Part shown: piece after piece, positions 7,672 through 16,549 of the stretch
How positions within the stretch are numbered: the first letter of the stretch is position 1
Layout: each line of letters starts with the position of its first letter
Source of the DNA: Chloroflexota bacterium
GTDB lineage: Bacteria; Chloroflexota; Dehalococcoidia; JACPQD01
DNA: 61,553 nucleotides
Assembly (NCBI GenBank): GCA_016190665.1
Contig: JACPQD010000027.1
Coordinates: 1-61,553, forward strand
Direction: 5' to 3'
Position numbers and translations under genes: made by a program
The notes under the pieces: model-generated
Told to the model about the DNA's origin: nothing
What the model saw: only the letters and a program-made list of their open reading frames with translations
Databases searched by the model: none

Positions 7672-9102
7672 TTACAGTCTCCGTCCGCCGCGGATATCGT
7701 ATGCCAGCATCTCGTACTCGTCGTCCCACTTCTCCGCGGCAATACGCTCCTTGACTTTTTCCTCGTGGAACTGAACGATCTCTTTGGATAAGGGTAGGTT
7801 CCCCGGGTCGAGGTAGCGGACGAATCCATTCAGGTCCTTGACCATGAGTACCTTGCCGACGTTCTCTGGGTTGGGCGTGAAGGGGACATCGAGGATGCCG
7901 GACTTGACCGCCTTAACCGTACCAATGGCTATGTCCCCGTTGCCCAGATCGAGCACGCGGTCCATTATCTGCTTGACCTCAGCCTCGATGAGTTTCGCTT
8001 CCTCCTCAACTTTCGGGCTGTGAGGGAACTCCTGATTGGCCAGCATGTCCACCATGTGTCTGGTCGCCCTGAGAGAGGAGGCGTTGGACTCGCGCGTGGG
8101 GACGCCCACCCCCTCCTCGACCGACCGCACCATTATCTTGTTTACTTTGCCGTAGCTGGCGATGACAGAGGACAAATCTATCACCGCGAAGGCCTCACCC
8201 ACCTCGCCGGGATAAGCGCCGTGCCAGTGGTTGCAGGACTGATAGACGACCGCATCGCGGTAGCCGAACTCATCCAGGTAGCGGCGTGTCAGCTCGCCCA
8301 TCATGCGGATGCCCGCCAGGTCCTGGATGACCGTATTGTTCAGATAGTGGGTCACACAGAAGTGTTTGACACCTTGCTCGGCCGCCAAAAGCACGTCCAA
8401 GATGTTCACTACCACGGCAAGGGCGGGCGGGTTCACCGCCGACGCTCCAGAGACGCAGTTAAACTCCATGGTTATGGGAAGGCCGCGCTCCTCGAGCCAG
8501 CCAACGAGGCGCTCCGTGTATTGCCAGTCCTTGATGGCGGCTTCGAAGGGCACAGTATCCAGCGTGAAGGCGCAGTGGACGGCGGCGGAGGCCATCTCCG
8601 TCACCCCCGAGGCCAGTGCGATGGTTATAGCCAGGCGGGCCGTGCCCGTGGTGCAGCGGACCGAGACTGGCCTCTTCACCGCCTCGACCAGCCTGCGGCA
8701 TCCCGGCACGCCGTGCTCGACCACGGGGAAACCGTTCAGCATGGAGCGGCCTAACCTTATGCTCTCTTCCAGGCCTTTCCGGGCGTTGTCGAATTGGAGG
8801 CGGCGAGTATAGGTATCCGGCGTCATGGGCAGGATGTCGGCGCCACCCTCATCCTGCAGGTAGGTGAGCAGGTCGATCATGCCTTCGATGGTGGCTACCC
8901 CGGCGCGTGGGTGCACCATGATGCGGCCGGTTTTCCTGGCCTCGTCGTAGAGGTTCGATGCCCTCCGCCGCGGCGGCAAGCCTTTCTGGTATTCCAGTAT
9001 CCGGTCCAAAGTCACTGCCTTGCCAGTGGGATACATCGCCAGGACTTCCTTCATAGTCTCTTTGAAGGTCTTTTCGTCCCACCGCTCGTTTCTCAGCTCC
9101 AT
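7672..9102 (-). CDS. glmE: methylaspartate (glutamate) mutase E subunit
   Basis: This 476-residue catalytic subunit closely follows the TIM-barrel E component of adenosylcobalamin-dependent glutamate mutase (clostridial GlmE is about 480 residues). Family-like stretches include RPVSVRCTTGTARL, VVEHGVPGCRRLVEAV, NCVSGASAVNPP and YQSCNHWHGAYP. With the B12-binding S subunit it would interconvert glutamate and threo-3-methylaspartate. The S gene lies 20 bases upstream and the activator downstream, giving the order S-E-L. No methylaspartate ammonia-lyase gene is in the window, so a related carbon-skeleton substrate cannot be excluded. Confidence 0.9.
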   Translation of the reverse strand: MELRNERWDEKTFKETMKEVLAMYPTGKAVTLDRILEYQKGLPPRRRASNLYDEARKTGRIMVHPRAGVATIEGMIDLLTYLQDEGGADILPMTPDTYTRRLQFDNARKGLEESIRLGRSMLNGFPVVEHGVPGCRRLVEAVKRPVSVRCTTGTARLAITIALASGVTEMASAAVHCAFTLDTVPFEAAIKDWQYTERLVGWLEERGLPITMEFNCVSGASAVNPPALAVVVNILDVLLAAEQGVKHFCVTHYLNNTVIQDLAGIRMMGELTRRYLDEFGYRDAVVYQSCNHWHGAYPGEVGEAFAVIDLSSVIASYGKVNKIMVRSVEEGVGVPTRESNASSLRATRHMVDMLANQEFPHSPKVEEEAKLIEAEVKQIMDRVLDLGNGDIAIGTVKAVKSGILDVPFTPNPENVGKVLMVKDLNGFVRYLDPGNLPLSKEIVQFHEEKVKERIAAEKWDDEYEMLAYDIRGGRRL

Positions 9103-9122
9103 GGTAGGTTTTTCTTACCCTC

Positions 9123-9542
9123 CTAGTCCTTGATGCCAAAGTCGGTCTTAAGGTCAGCCACGGCCTGTTTGGGCGTCGTCTCGGGGGAGTAGACGCGGTC
9201 ATAGCCCATGGCCTTGAAGGTCTTTTCGACATCCGCCCAGTCCTGATTCTGCCGCGTGACGACCAGATTGCCGCCGACGTAAAGCAGCACGTCCTTGAGC
9301 CCGGCCTCAACGCACTTCTGCCTCATGCCCTCGCAGTCCATGATGGCGTGGCCATAGGAAGAGGACACCAGGATGGCCTTGGCGTTGGTCTCGATGGCGG
9401 CGCGGATCATGTCCTCCTGAGTGGACAGGGCGCCCACGCGTACCACATTGAATCCGGCCTTGGTCAAGGCGTGGCCAATGAGGGTCGGGCCAATCATATG
9501 GATGTCGTTCAGGACGCCAATCACCACTGTAGGGTATGACAT
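9123..9542 (-). CDS. glmS: methylaspartate (glutamate) mutase S subunit, B12-binding
   Basis: This 139-residue cobalamin-binding domain protein carries the DxHxxG signature as D13-I-H15-M-I-G18, whose His replaces dimethylbenzimidazole as lower ligand of cobalt. Further B12-fold stretches are AILVSSSYGHAIMDC and LLYVGGNLVV. The length matches free-standing S subunits (about 137 residues). It is the first gene of the mutase set and lies 20 bases before glmE, so the two are surely co-transcribed. The symbol is used in the glutamate mutase sense, not for glucosamine-6-phosphate synthase. Confidence 0.92.
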   Translation of the reverse strand: MSYPTVVIGVLNDIHMIGPTLIGHALTKAGFNVVRVGALSTQEDMIRAAIETNAKAILVSSSYGHAIMDCEGMRQKCVEAGLKDVLLYVGGNLVVTRQNQDWADVEKTFKAMGYDRVYSPETTPKQAVADLKTDFGIKD

Positions 9543-9783
9543 GCTTTCACTCCCGTCGTCTGAAAATTACAGTCCAAGTGTCTGCTAATATAGCATTGCC
9601 ATTCGGGAGTGTCAACGTAGGCCTCCTCTAAGGGAACCGGGGATAGAAGTGGGCGACGGATAAGCGGATATGCATGAGGAGGAGACGCAGGAAGCGAAGA
9701 GTAGGCATCAGCTTGCACGTGAAGCACCAGTTGGATCGGTGGTGATGGCGCCTTCGACAAGCCCGCCGTCTGGTACCTAGTTG

Positions 9784-9873
9784 CGCCCTCACCCTGCCCT
9801 CTCCCGTCGAGGGAGAGGAAATTCCAGCCCGGCGTCATGTAGTTGACAGAACAGTTTCATAGGACAGTATTGT
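9784..9873. repeat. dispersed repeat A, copy 2
   Basis: This segment matches 31-117 over nearly its full length, including the TTGACAGAA..GGACAGTATTG tail. It lies in the 406-base gap between the LysR gene stop (9949) and the mutase S gene start (9542). The rest of the gap (9543-9783) holds no gene or motif I can name, apart from a possible promoter for the mutase genes. A degenerate CCCCTACG element ends at about 9955. Confidence 0.7.
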
Positions 9874-9948
9874 ACAACAGAAAGCGACTTCGAAATGAGC
9901 GCCCCTTGGGCCTCCGGACCGAATCGATGCGCCGGTGGGCGGTGACCC

Positions 9949-10887
9949 CTACGAAGGAAGGAAGCTGACATTCGTACTCAGGGGTTGCCAACCCCGATTT
10001 GATTCACTAATCCATTGCTTGATGGCAACGAGGAGTAATCGCATCTCTTGTGTCAGAATGCGCCCCGTCCTGTGAACCAGGAAATAGGGATGTGTCTGTG
10101 GAAAACCTTCGACGTTGAGGTAGACGAGTTTGGAGTTGATAATGTCGTCGGCGACAGTCGCTCTCGGCAGAATGGCGATACCGACGCCAGCTTTGCAGAA
10201 CTCCCTGATCGCATCCTGGTTACTGACTTCCATCACTTTTCTCAGTCTTACGCCGTACTGGTCTTCAACCACTCCAATTCGTTTGCGTATCGCACTGGGC
10301 ATCGGTGAGAGTATGGCCCTTTCCTTGCTCAAATCAATCAAGGATATGGAGCTGGATGTGGCCAGCGGGTGCGACGGCGCAGCCACGGGAAGAAGAGCAT
10401 CGGCAAAAACGAGTTGCCTTCTGAGCCCAGGAGCATTTTCTGTACTGGAGGTAAGAATCAAATCTAGACGATCATGGAAGAGAAGAGTTCGCATCTCCCT
10501 GCCTTCACTAATGGTGACATTTATGTTGACCCGGGGATGTTCCAGCATCCATTTTTGAAGAATGTGCGGGAGCAGGTGTAATCCCACGTTGTGCCCAGCA
10601 CCGATCGATATTTCTCCGGAGATCGGCCCTCTTTCCTCCTCGAATGTCTGGTTCGTCATCTCCGCCAGGGAGACGATTTGTGTAGCGTAAGCATGGACTG
10701 CGCTTCCGCTCTTGGTCAGGCAAACCCTTCGTCCGACACACTCAAAGAGCTTCAAGCCGGATGACTTCTGGAGTGTTCTCAATGCTCGATGGACGACGGG
10801 TTCAGAAACATCAAGTTCCTCGGCCGCTCGCGCATAGCTACCCGTCCTGGCGACAGCACAGAAATAGAAAAGCTGGTTCAGGGTCAT
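9949..10887 (-). CDS. LysR-type transcriptional regulator
   Basis: This 312-residue regulator begins MTLNQLFYFCAVARTGSYARAA, the typical winged helix-turn-helix start of the LysR family, followed by SEPVVHRALRTLQ. It continues with a periplasmic-binding-protein-like effector domain (for example GEISIGAGHNVGLHLLP near residue 91). The frame is open upstream to 10950, but I chose the internal Met at 10887 because the family motif starts there; neither start has a clear ribosome-binding site. It is divergent from the catabolic run starting at 11000, the classic arrangement for a LysR activator of a neighbouring operon. The effector is unknown. Confidence 0.88.
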   Translation of the reverse strand: MTLNQLFYFCAVARTGSYARAAEELDVSEPVVHRALRTLQKSSGLKLFECVGRRVCLTKSGSAVHAYATQIVSLAEMTNQTFEEERGPISGEISIGAGHNVGLHLLPHILQKWMLEHPRVNINVTISEGREMRTLLFHDRLDLILTSSTENAPGLRRQLVFADALLPVAAPSHPLATSSSISLIDLSKERAILSPMPSAIRKRIGVVEDQYGVRLRKVMEVSNQDAIREFCKAGVGIAILPRATVADDIINSKLVYLNVEGFPQTHPYFLVHRTGRILTQEMRLLLVAIKQWISESNRGWQPLSTNVSFLPS

Positions 10888-10909
10888 TGGGCTTATCTTC
10901 AATAGCGTC

Positions 10910-10930
10910 ATGCTACTGATATAGTAGCAT
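10910..10930. promoter_or_regulatory. candidate LysR operator (inverted repeat)
   Basis: ATGCTAC-TGATATA-GTAGCAT is a perfect 7-bp inverted repeat with a 7-base spacer. It contains a T-N11-A core as expected for LysR-type sites. It lies 23 bases upstream of the preferred LysR start and about 70 bases from the divergent gene at 11000, so it could serve both autoregulation and activation. Confidence 0.55.
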
Positions 10931-10999
10931 ATTCTATCTTGACATACCATATATGATTTCTATGGGCGCTCGTTCCAGACGGATAGGGAGGTTCTTGCG

Positions 11000-12673
11000 A
11001 TGTCCTTCAAAAACTTTGCACTCTTGATCTCTTGTTTCACCATTCTAGCAGTGGTTTTGCCAAATTGCTCTACGCCGCGACCTCGGGAAGCGCAGGAAGC
11101 AATTGGCGCAGCAAAGGTGCTTCCAACGTCGCAGACATTAGTCCCGACCCCTGCTCCAAAAGGGACACAATCCCCGCAGTATGGTGGCATTCTGACTGTC
11201 TCTACAAATGCGGATCCTGTGATGTTTGATATGCACCAGACCACTACTCTAGTCACTCACGTTACCCAATTAGCCTACAATGGCATTATCCAGGTTGATC
11301 CTAACAATCCGGAGAGCCTCATCAGCGACCTCGCGAAAAGTTGGGAGGTCAGTAAAGATGGTCTCAGCTACATGTTTCAACTGAATGACGGTGTCAAGTT
11401 TCACAACGGAACGCCATTCACTGCAGCGGACGTTCAAGTGAGTTTCCAGCGCCAAATCAATCCCCCCAAAGGTGTTCTTGCTCCCCGCAGGCCGGATTTC
11501 GAACGTATCGACCGGGTGGAGACCCCGGACATGAACACCGTCAAGTTCATCCTCAAGTATCCATCAAGTTCTATCCTCGACCTGATCTCTTCAGGAACAT
11601 CAGTCATCTATTCAAAGGCCTTTTTGGAAGAAAAGGGGGACATGAAGAAGGACGTCATGGGCACGGGGCCCTTCAAGCTTAAGAGCTATTCGGCGGGCAG
11701 CGTTATCGAGTATGTCAAGAATTCCAGCTATTTCGTGAAGGATCGTCCTTATATGGATGGAGTCAACTTCTACGTCTTAGGTGATCCATCAACAAAGCTG
11801 GCTGCCTTCCGGACAGGTCGAGTTAAGCACATTGCCCCCTCGCCTGGAGCGCTCACGCCGGCTCAAGCAGATCTGATCAAAAGAAACCTGCCTGAAGCCG
11901 TCATCATGCCTTATGACGGCTTCCATGTTGTCAATTTCATTATGAACATCCAGCAGAAGCCGTGGGATGACATCAGAGTGCGCAAAGCAGTGCACCTGGC
12001 CATAGACAGGCAAGCAGCAATCACTGTTTTGAAGCAGGGTTATGCCAGGTTGGGCAGCAACATGGCGGGCGCGTGGGGCATCCCTCAAGATGAGTTGCTG
12101 AAGATGCCGGGTTGGAGGCAGCCAAAAGACGCCGACATTAGCGAAGCGAAACGACTTCTTGCCGAGGCCGGCTTCCCCAATGGCTTTCGAGAGAAGAGTT
12201 TGACAAGGGCGGAACCAGAGTATGCGAATGTGGCCGTTTTCATGGCCGATCAGTTAGCGAAGATTGGCGTACAGTTGGAGCTGGATGTCAGGGAAGTGGC
12301 GGTCAGGACTTCACTGCTCAATCAAGGTTCTTTCACATCTCACTCCACAATGAATTCGCTTATGTATGCGGATCCGGACAACCTCGTACGGTATTGGGGC
12401 CGCCCATTACGCGATGATTGGGGTATGAACTGGCAACGCGCCAACGACGAGAAGATATGGGATCTCTTCGACAGGCAATCACGGGAAATCGATCCTGTTA
12501 AGCGAAGAGAAATGGTCCGCGAGCTTGATCTACGGATGATTGACTCCGCCATGAAGCCAATAATAATCTGGAACGAAGAGGCAGTTGCCATGTGGCCGGA
12601 AGTAAAGAACCGGGGCAAACTTCTCGGTCGCTACAACAACAACAGGTACCAGGACGTATGGTTAGCCAAGTAA
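11000..12673 (+). CDS. family 5 peptide/organic solute-binding lipoprotein
   Basis: This 557-residue binding lipoprotein has a lipobox-like LPNC (Cys23), a short linker and a mature domain starting YGGILTVSTNADPVMFDMHQ. It shares FQLNDGVKFHNGTPFTAADV and GTGPFKLKSY with the two intact paralogues at 777-2441 and 2761-4476. GGGAGG precedes the start by about 6 bases. It is the first gene of the plus-strand run controlled, presumably, by the divergent LysR protein, and so may bind the compound degraded by the enzymes that follow. No permease or ATPase follows, so it must use a transporter encoded elsewhere or act in sensing. Confidence 0.9.
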   Translation: MSFKNFALLISCFTILAVVLPNCSTPRPREAQEAIGAAKVLPTSQTLVPTPAPKGTQSPQYGGILTVSTNADPVMFDMHQTTTLVTHVTQLAYNGIIQVDPNNPESLISDLAKSWEVSKDGLSYMFQLNDGVKFHNGTPFTAADVQVSFQRQINPPKGVLAPRRPDFERIDRVETPDMNTVKFILKYPSSSILDLISSGTSVIYSKAFLEEKGDMKKDVMGTGPFKLKSYSAGSVIEYVKNSSYFVKDRPYMDGVNFYVLGDPSTKLAAFRTGRVKHIAPSPGALTPAQADLIKRNLPEAVIMPYDGFHVVNFIMNIQQKPWDDIRVRKAVHLAIDRQAAITVLKQGYARLGSNMAGAWGIPQDELLKMPGWRQPKDADISEAKRLLAEAGFPNGFREKSLTRAEPEYANVAVFMADQLAKIGVQLELDVREVAVRTSLLNQGSFTSHSTMNSLMYADPDNLVRYWGRPLRDDWGMNWQRANDEKIWDLFDRQSREIDPVKRREMVRELDLRMIDSAMKPIIIWNEEAVAMWPEVKNRGKLLGRYNNNRYQDVWLAK

Positions 12674-12752
12674 TGTAACTCTGCTGAGTGGACCTGTGAT
12701 AACGGTTGGACTGCTAAGCGGCAAATCAGATAGGGTATGAGAGGACGACAAG

Positions 12753-13979
12753 ATGCGGATGCCACTTGAGGGAGTGCGGGTGATAGAACGGGCAGCAGGA
12801 ATCGCTGGGCCAACTGCTGCGCTCATGCTGGCCGACCTGGGCGCCGAAGTGATAAAGATCGAGGAGCCAGCAGGTTCCACGCGTTCCAACGAAGCAGTCA
12901 GAGGCGGGACGGCTTTTCGCAAGGACATGTCCAAGGAAAACTTGATCAGGTTCATAACCCTGAACCGCAATAAGAAAAGCATAACTGTCGACTTGCAACA
13001 AAGGGCGGGACAGGAAGTCGTGCACAGATTGGCGCAAAAATCCGACGTTTTCGTTACTAGTTTCGCAAAACCGGTTGCCTCCAAATTGAGCGTAGATTAC
13101 GAGACTCTCTCTGGCAACAACCCACAGATAATCTATGCACGCGTTTCCGGTTTTGGACCGAAGGGTCCTGACAGTGATAAGCGTGTTTGGGACTCAATTG
13201 CTCAGGCGCGTTCAGGACTGATGATGTGTCTCGGAGAACGTGGCGCACCTCCCTCTCTCATGGTCGGATCTATCTCCGATGTGCTCACCGGAACCGTATG
13301 CGCCTTGGGCACTATCACTGCTTTGTTCAGCCGAGAACGCACCGGTGTCGGACTAGAGATTGACAGCTCCATGTTGCATTCAGCGCTATGGGTTCAAATG
13401 GCCGCCATAACCAAGACTCTCTCGCTGGGTAGACTGATGCCCAGGTTTGGGAGAACTCAAGTCAATAATCCGCTTTCGAATTTCTATAAGTGTGGGGACG
13501 GTAATTGGCTGATGGTTTGGGAAGCATTATCTGATAGGTATTGGGGGGAATTCTGTAAAGCACTGAGCCTCGAGGCTATCCAGGAAGACCCACGGTTCTG
13601 TCATTCACAAGCGAGGAAAGAGCACCGTGAGCAGCTGATAGCCATCCTGGATGAGGCTTTTGGCAGCAGGACCCGTTCTGACTGGCTGAAACGGTTTGCC
13701 GAACACAAGGCCAACTTTGCCTATTCACCCGTCCAAGATGCCTTGGACTTACCTTCTGATCCTCAAGTAATTGAAAACGGATATTTTACGGAATGTGATT
13801 TTCCATTTCTTGGGCCGACAAAAGTCGTCAATTTCCCCGTTAAGTTCAGCGAGGCTCAATCAACGGAAGGCAGCGGACGAGTCGCAGAGCTGGGAGAGGA
13901 CAACCAAGAGATTCTCTCCGGCGTCGCCGGTTATTCCGAAGATGAGATAGCCGACCTCAGAGACCACAAGGTTATCTAA
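12753..13979 (+). CDS. CaiB/BaiF family (class III) CoA transferase
   Basis: This 408-residue cytosolic enzyme belongs to the class III CoA-transferase family (formyl-CoA transferase, CaiB). Family-typical stretches are LADLGAEVIKIEEPAG (about 28-43), IYARVSGFGPKGPD and RTGVGLEIDSSMLHSALW. The conserved catalytic Asp is probably in GSISDVLTG. The start is preceded by GAGAGGA. It lies 79 bases after the binding-protein gene and heads a group with a hotdog dehydratase and two more CoA transferases. It probably activates an organic acid by moving CoA from a donor acyl-CoA; the acid is unknown. Confidence 0.9.
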   Translation: MRMPLEGVRVIERAAGIAGPTAALMLADLGAEVIKIEEPAGSTRSNEAVRGGTAFRKDMSKENLIRFITLNRNKKSITVDLQQRAGQEVVHRLAQKSDVFVTSFAKPVASKLSVDYETLSGNNPQIIYARVSGFGPKGPDSDKRVWDSIAQARSGLMMCLGERGAPPSLMVGSISDVLTGTVCALGTITALFSRERTGVGLEIDSSMLHSALWVQMAAITKTLSLGRLMPRFGRTQVNNPLSNFYKCGDGNWLMVWEALSDRYWGEFCKALSLEAIQEDPRFCHSQARKEHREQLIAILDEAFGSRTRSDWLKRFAEHKANFAYSPVQDALDLPSDPQVIENGYFTECDFPFLGPTKVVNFPVKFSEAQSTEGSGRVAELGEDNQEILSGVAGYSEDEIADLRDHKVI

Positions 13980-14095
13980 GGTCATGTCGTGACCTTTTCG
14001 CGTGCGGACAAAGAGGGCAAAACGTTCACGGTATCGGAACGCCGGTCCTGTGTCGCTGGTGGCGTTGTAAAGGATGGCCAGGGGAGAAGAAGAGA

Positions 14096-15265
14096 ATGGC
14101 GGAAGGACGACTTACCGATGAGGCGATAGCTGAGTTCCTCAAGCGCAGCGGCAAATACAGGGCTGCGGTGCCCTGGAACAAGGTTGCGACGGAGGATGCA
14201 ATTCGCCACTTCGCCCTGGGAATTGGCGACGATAATCCGCTTTGGAATGATCCCGCTTATGCGGAAGGCACCCGGTGGGGGCGAATCATAGCTCCCCCTT
14301 CCTACTTGTTAACTACATCCCGGGGAGGGGGCCTATCGAGGGGGTTGCCGGGCGTTCAAGGAGTGCAGATATGGGACGAATATGAATGGTTCCGGCCAGT
14401 GTATGCAGGAGATATTGTCACCTGCTGGCACGGGCTAAAGGACTTTGTCCCGACGTCGAGCGAGCACGCGGCAAGGGCCTTCGACCAGATTACTGAGTCT
14501 GTCTGTGTAAACCAGAACCGGGAAGTTGTGGCAGTCCACTTGGACGCGAATCGACGCTTTGAAAGGAATAAGACGGAAGGTTCCTCAGGCCGAAAGCGAT
14601 ATGAGGGCTGGAGGCGATGGATATACAGCAGTGAGGACTTGGAGAGCATCAGTAAAGGCTACGCGGAGGAGGCAGTTCGGGGGGCGGAGCCTCGCTATTG
14701 GGAGGACGTGCGTGAGGGAGAAGAACTGCAGCCTGTCGTCAAAGGACCGCTGACAGTTACTGAGGTCATCGCGTGGTGTTGTGGCGCAGGAGCGCCCTTG
14801 ATCATGGCCAGCCGGATACGCTGGAATTACTTCAGGAAGCATCCCGGCGCCAACGTGCCTGACAGGGAAACGAATACGCCTGATGTTCCCGAACGTATCC
14901 ATTGGGAAACTACCCTGGCGCGGACGTTCGGCGCTCCAGACCTGTTTGACATTGGTGTGCAACGCCTGGCATGGCTCGGGCACTTAGTGACCAACTGGAT
15001 CGGCGACGACGGGTTCCTGAGGCGGCTTCGCGGTGAATCTCGTCGCTTCAACCTCCACGGTGACACGTGCTGGGTTCGAGGTAAAGTGATCCGAAAGTAT
15101 AAAACGGGGGAAGAATATTTGGTTGACTGCGATTTGCGTGTGGAGAACCAGAGGGGCGAAGTCCTGATGCCAGGTAGCGCGACGGCCAGCCTCCCGAGCC
15201 GCGAGCGTGGGCTGGTTATCCTACCGGCTTCGCCAGCACTTCCGGCTGGCATAGACTTAGCGTGA
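14096..15265 (+). CDS. double-hotdog MaoC/FAS1-like dehydratase domain protein
   Basis: This 389-residue protein looks like two MaoC-like hotdog halves. The N-terminal half has FALGIGDDNPLWNDPAYA and APPSYLLTTSRGG, resembling the FAS1-dehydratase-type domain. The second half (from about residue 200) has EDVREGEELQPVVKGPLTVTE, the usual opening of a MaoC domain. Such proteins hydrate enoyl-CoA or dehydrate 3-hydroxyacyl-CoA. The typical catalytic D..N..H arrangement is not obvious by eye, so activity is uncertain. The gene lies between CoA transferases in a plus-strand run, which fits a beta-oxidation-like route for an activated acid. Confidence 0.8.
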   Translation: MAEGRLTDEAIAEFLKRSGKYRAAVPWNKVATEDAIRHFALGIGDDNPLWNDPAYAEGTRWGRIIAPPSYLLTTSRGGGLSRGLPGVQGVQIWDEYEWFRPVYAGDIVTCWHGLKDFVPTSSEHAARAFDQITESVCVNQNREVVAVHLDANRRFERNKTEGSSGRKRYEGWRRWIYSSEDLESISKGYAEEAVRGAEPRYWEDVREGEELQPVVKGPLTVTEVIAWCCGAGAPLIMASRIRWNYFRKHPGANVPDRETNTPDVPERIHWETTLARTFGAPDLFDIGVQRLAWLGHLVTNWIGDDGFLRRLRGESRRFNLHGDTCWVRGKVIRKYKTGEEYLVDCDLRVENQRGEVLMPGSATASLPSRERGLVILPASPALPAGIDLA

Positions 15266-15432
15266 TGTTGGAGATCCAGACGGAGTTCAGGCAAAGGACT
15301 TGTCAGCCTACTTTGATTAGGCCGGCTGCCGGGCCATGGGTCAAAGCTGGAGAAGAACAGTGATGGACATCGAGGAAAGATTTTAAGGCCGACGCCGGTT
15401 CACTTAGCTTTGAAAGACTCGGAGGCACAACG

Positions 15433-16533
15433 ATGAAAGCACTCGTCATCGGGGGGACCGGACCGACCGGGCCCCATATCGTTAATGGGTTATTGGCTCG
15501 CAACTATGAGGTCGCCATTCTGCACCGAGGCACCCACGAGGTTGAGTTCTCCAGTCCGGTGGAGCATCTGCATGGGGACCCACATTTCCTCGAGACACTG
15601 CAGGAGATTCTCGGGACACGTTCCTTTGACCTGGTGATATCGACCTATGGGCGATTGAAGATAGTGGCGGAGGCGATGAAAGGGAAAACACCGCGCTTAA
15701 TTGGCATTGGAGGCGCGAGGGCCTACAAAGCTCTGGTCCGCCCGCAGCGCGGGCCAGTAGGGATTCCGATCCCGATAGCGGAAGACGCTCCCCGCAACTT
15801 TGACCCGGAACTTGACAAGTTCACCTATCTAATGGCAGTGGCTGAACAGTCGGTCATGAAGATGCATGGTGAAGGCCATTACAGCGCCACAATAGTACGC
15901 TATCCCTTGATCTATGGTCCTCGTCAGACCGGCCCGTCTGAATGGAGCATAATGAGGCGAATTCTGGATGGGAGAAAACAGCTGATTCTCCCCGATGCTG
16001 GATTGACTCTGCGCAGCATGGGGTATGCAGAGAATATGGCGCACGCAGTGATGCTTATTGTGGATAAGCCAGAGCGGTCGGCTGGACAGATCTACAACGT
16101 GGCGGACGAGAAAGTCATTTCGGTCAGGGAGCGGATTGAACTGGTATCCCAGGTCATGAACCACGAGTGGGAGTTCATCAATGTGCCAGGCGAACTGGCC
16201 GTACCGAGCCGTCCCTACACTGCGGCAGGATTCCATACGATTCTGGACATCACAAAGATAAAGAATGAACTGGGCTACCGGGACTTGGTCACGGTCGAAG
16301 AAGCGATAAGACGAACAGTAAACTGGTATTTGGATAACCGGCCCGAACCTGGGGGACAAGAGGAGCGCAACGTGCGGGATACCTTCGATTACGATGCTGA
16401 GGACCGGTTCATCAACGAGTTCAAGGCAACCGCGACTCGCGTAAGGGAGATACCGATCGTCCGAGAACCGAGGCACCATACCTATGCTCACCCGAAAACT
16501 GCGGGTCAGTTGAGAGACCATCGCGGCAGATAG
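15433..16533 (+). CDS. NAD(P)-dependent epimerase/dehydratase family (atypical SDR)
   Basis: This 366-residue Rossmann protein has the nucleotide-binding motif GGTGPTGPH at about residues 7-15 and extended-SDR features such as IVRYPLIYGPRQTGP and QIYNVADEKVISVRE. The usual YxxxK active site is not present at the expected place (YLMAVAEQS), so it may bind a dinucleotide without classical SDR chemistry. A GGAGG ribosome-binding site precedes the start. It ends 16 bases before the next CoA transferase, indicating one transcript. The substrate cannot be predicted. Confidence 0.8.
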   Translation: MKALVIGGTGPTGPHIVNGLLARNYEVAILHRGTHEVEFSSPVEHLHGDPHFLETLQEILGTRSFDLVISTYGRLKIVAEAMKGKTPRLIGIGGARAYKALVRPQRGPVGIPIPIAEDAPRNFDPELDKFTYLMAVAEQSVMKMHGEGHYSATIVRYPLIYGPRQTGPSEWSIMRRILDGRKQLILPDAGLTLRSMGYAENMAHAVMLIVDKPERSAGQIYNVADEKVISVRERIELVSQVMNHEWEFINVPGELAVPSRPYTAAGFHTILDITKIKNELGYRDLVTVEEAIRRTVNWYLDNRPEPGGQEERNVRDTFDYDAEDRFINEFKATATRVREIPIVREPRHHTYAHPKTAGQLRDHRGR

Positions 16534-16549
16534 ATCGGAGGAGAGAAAG

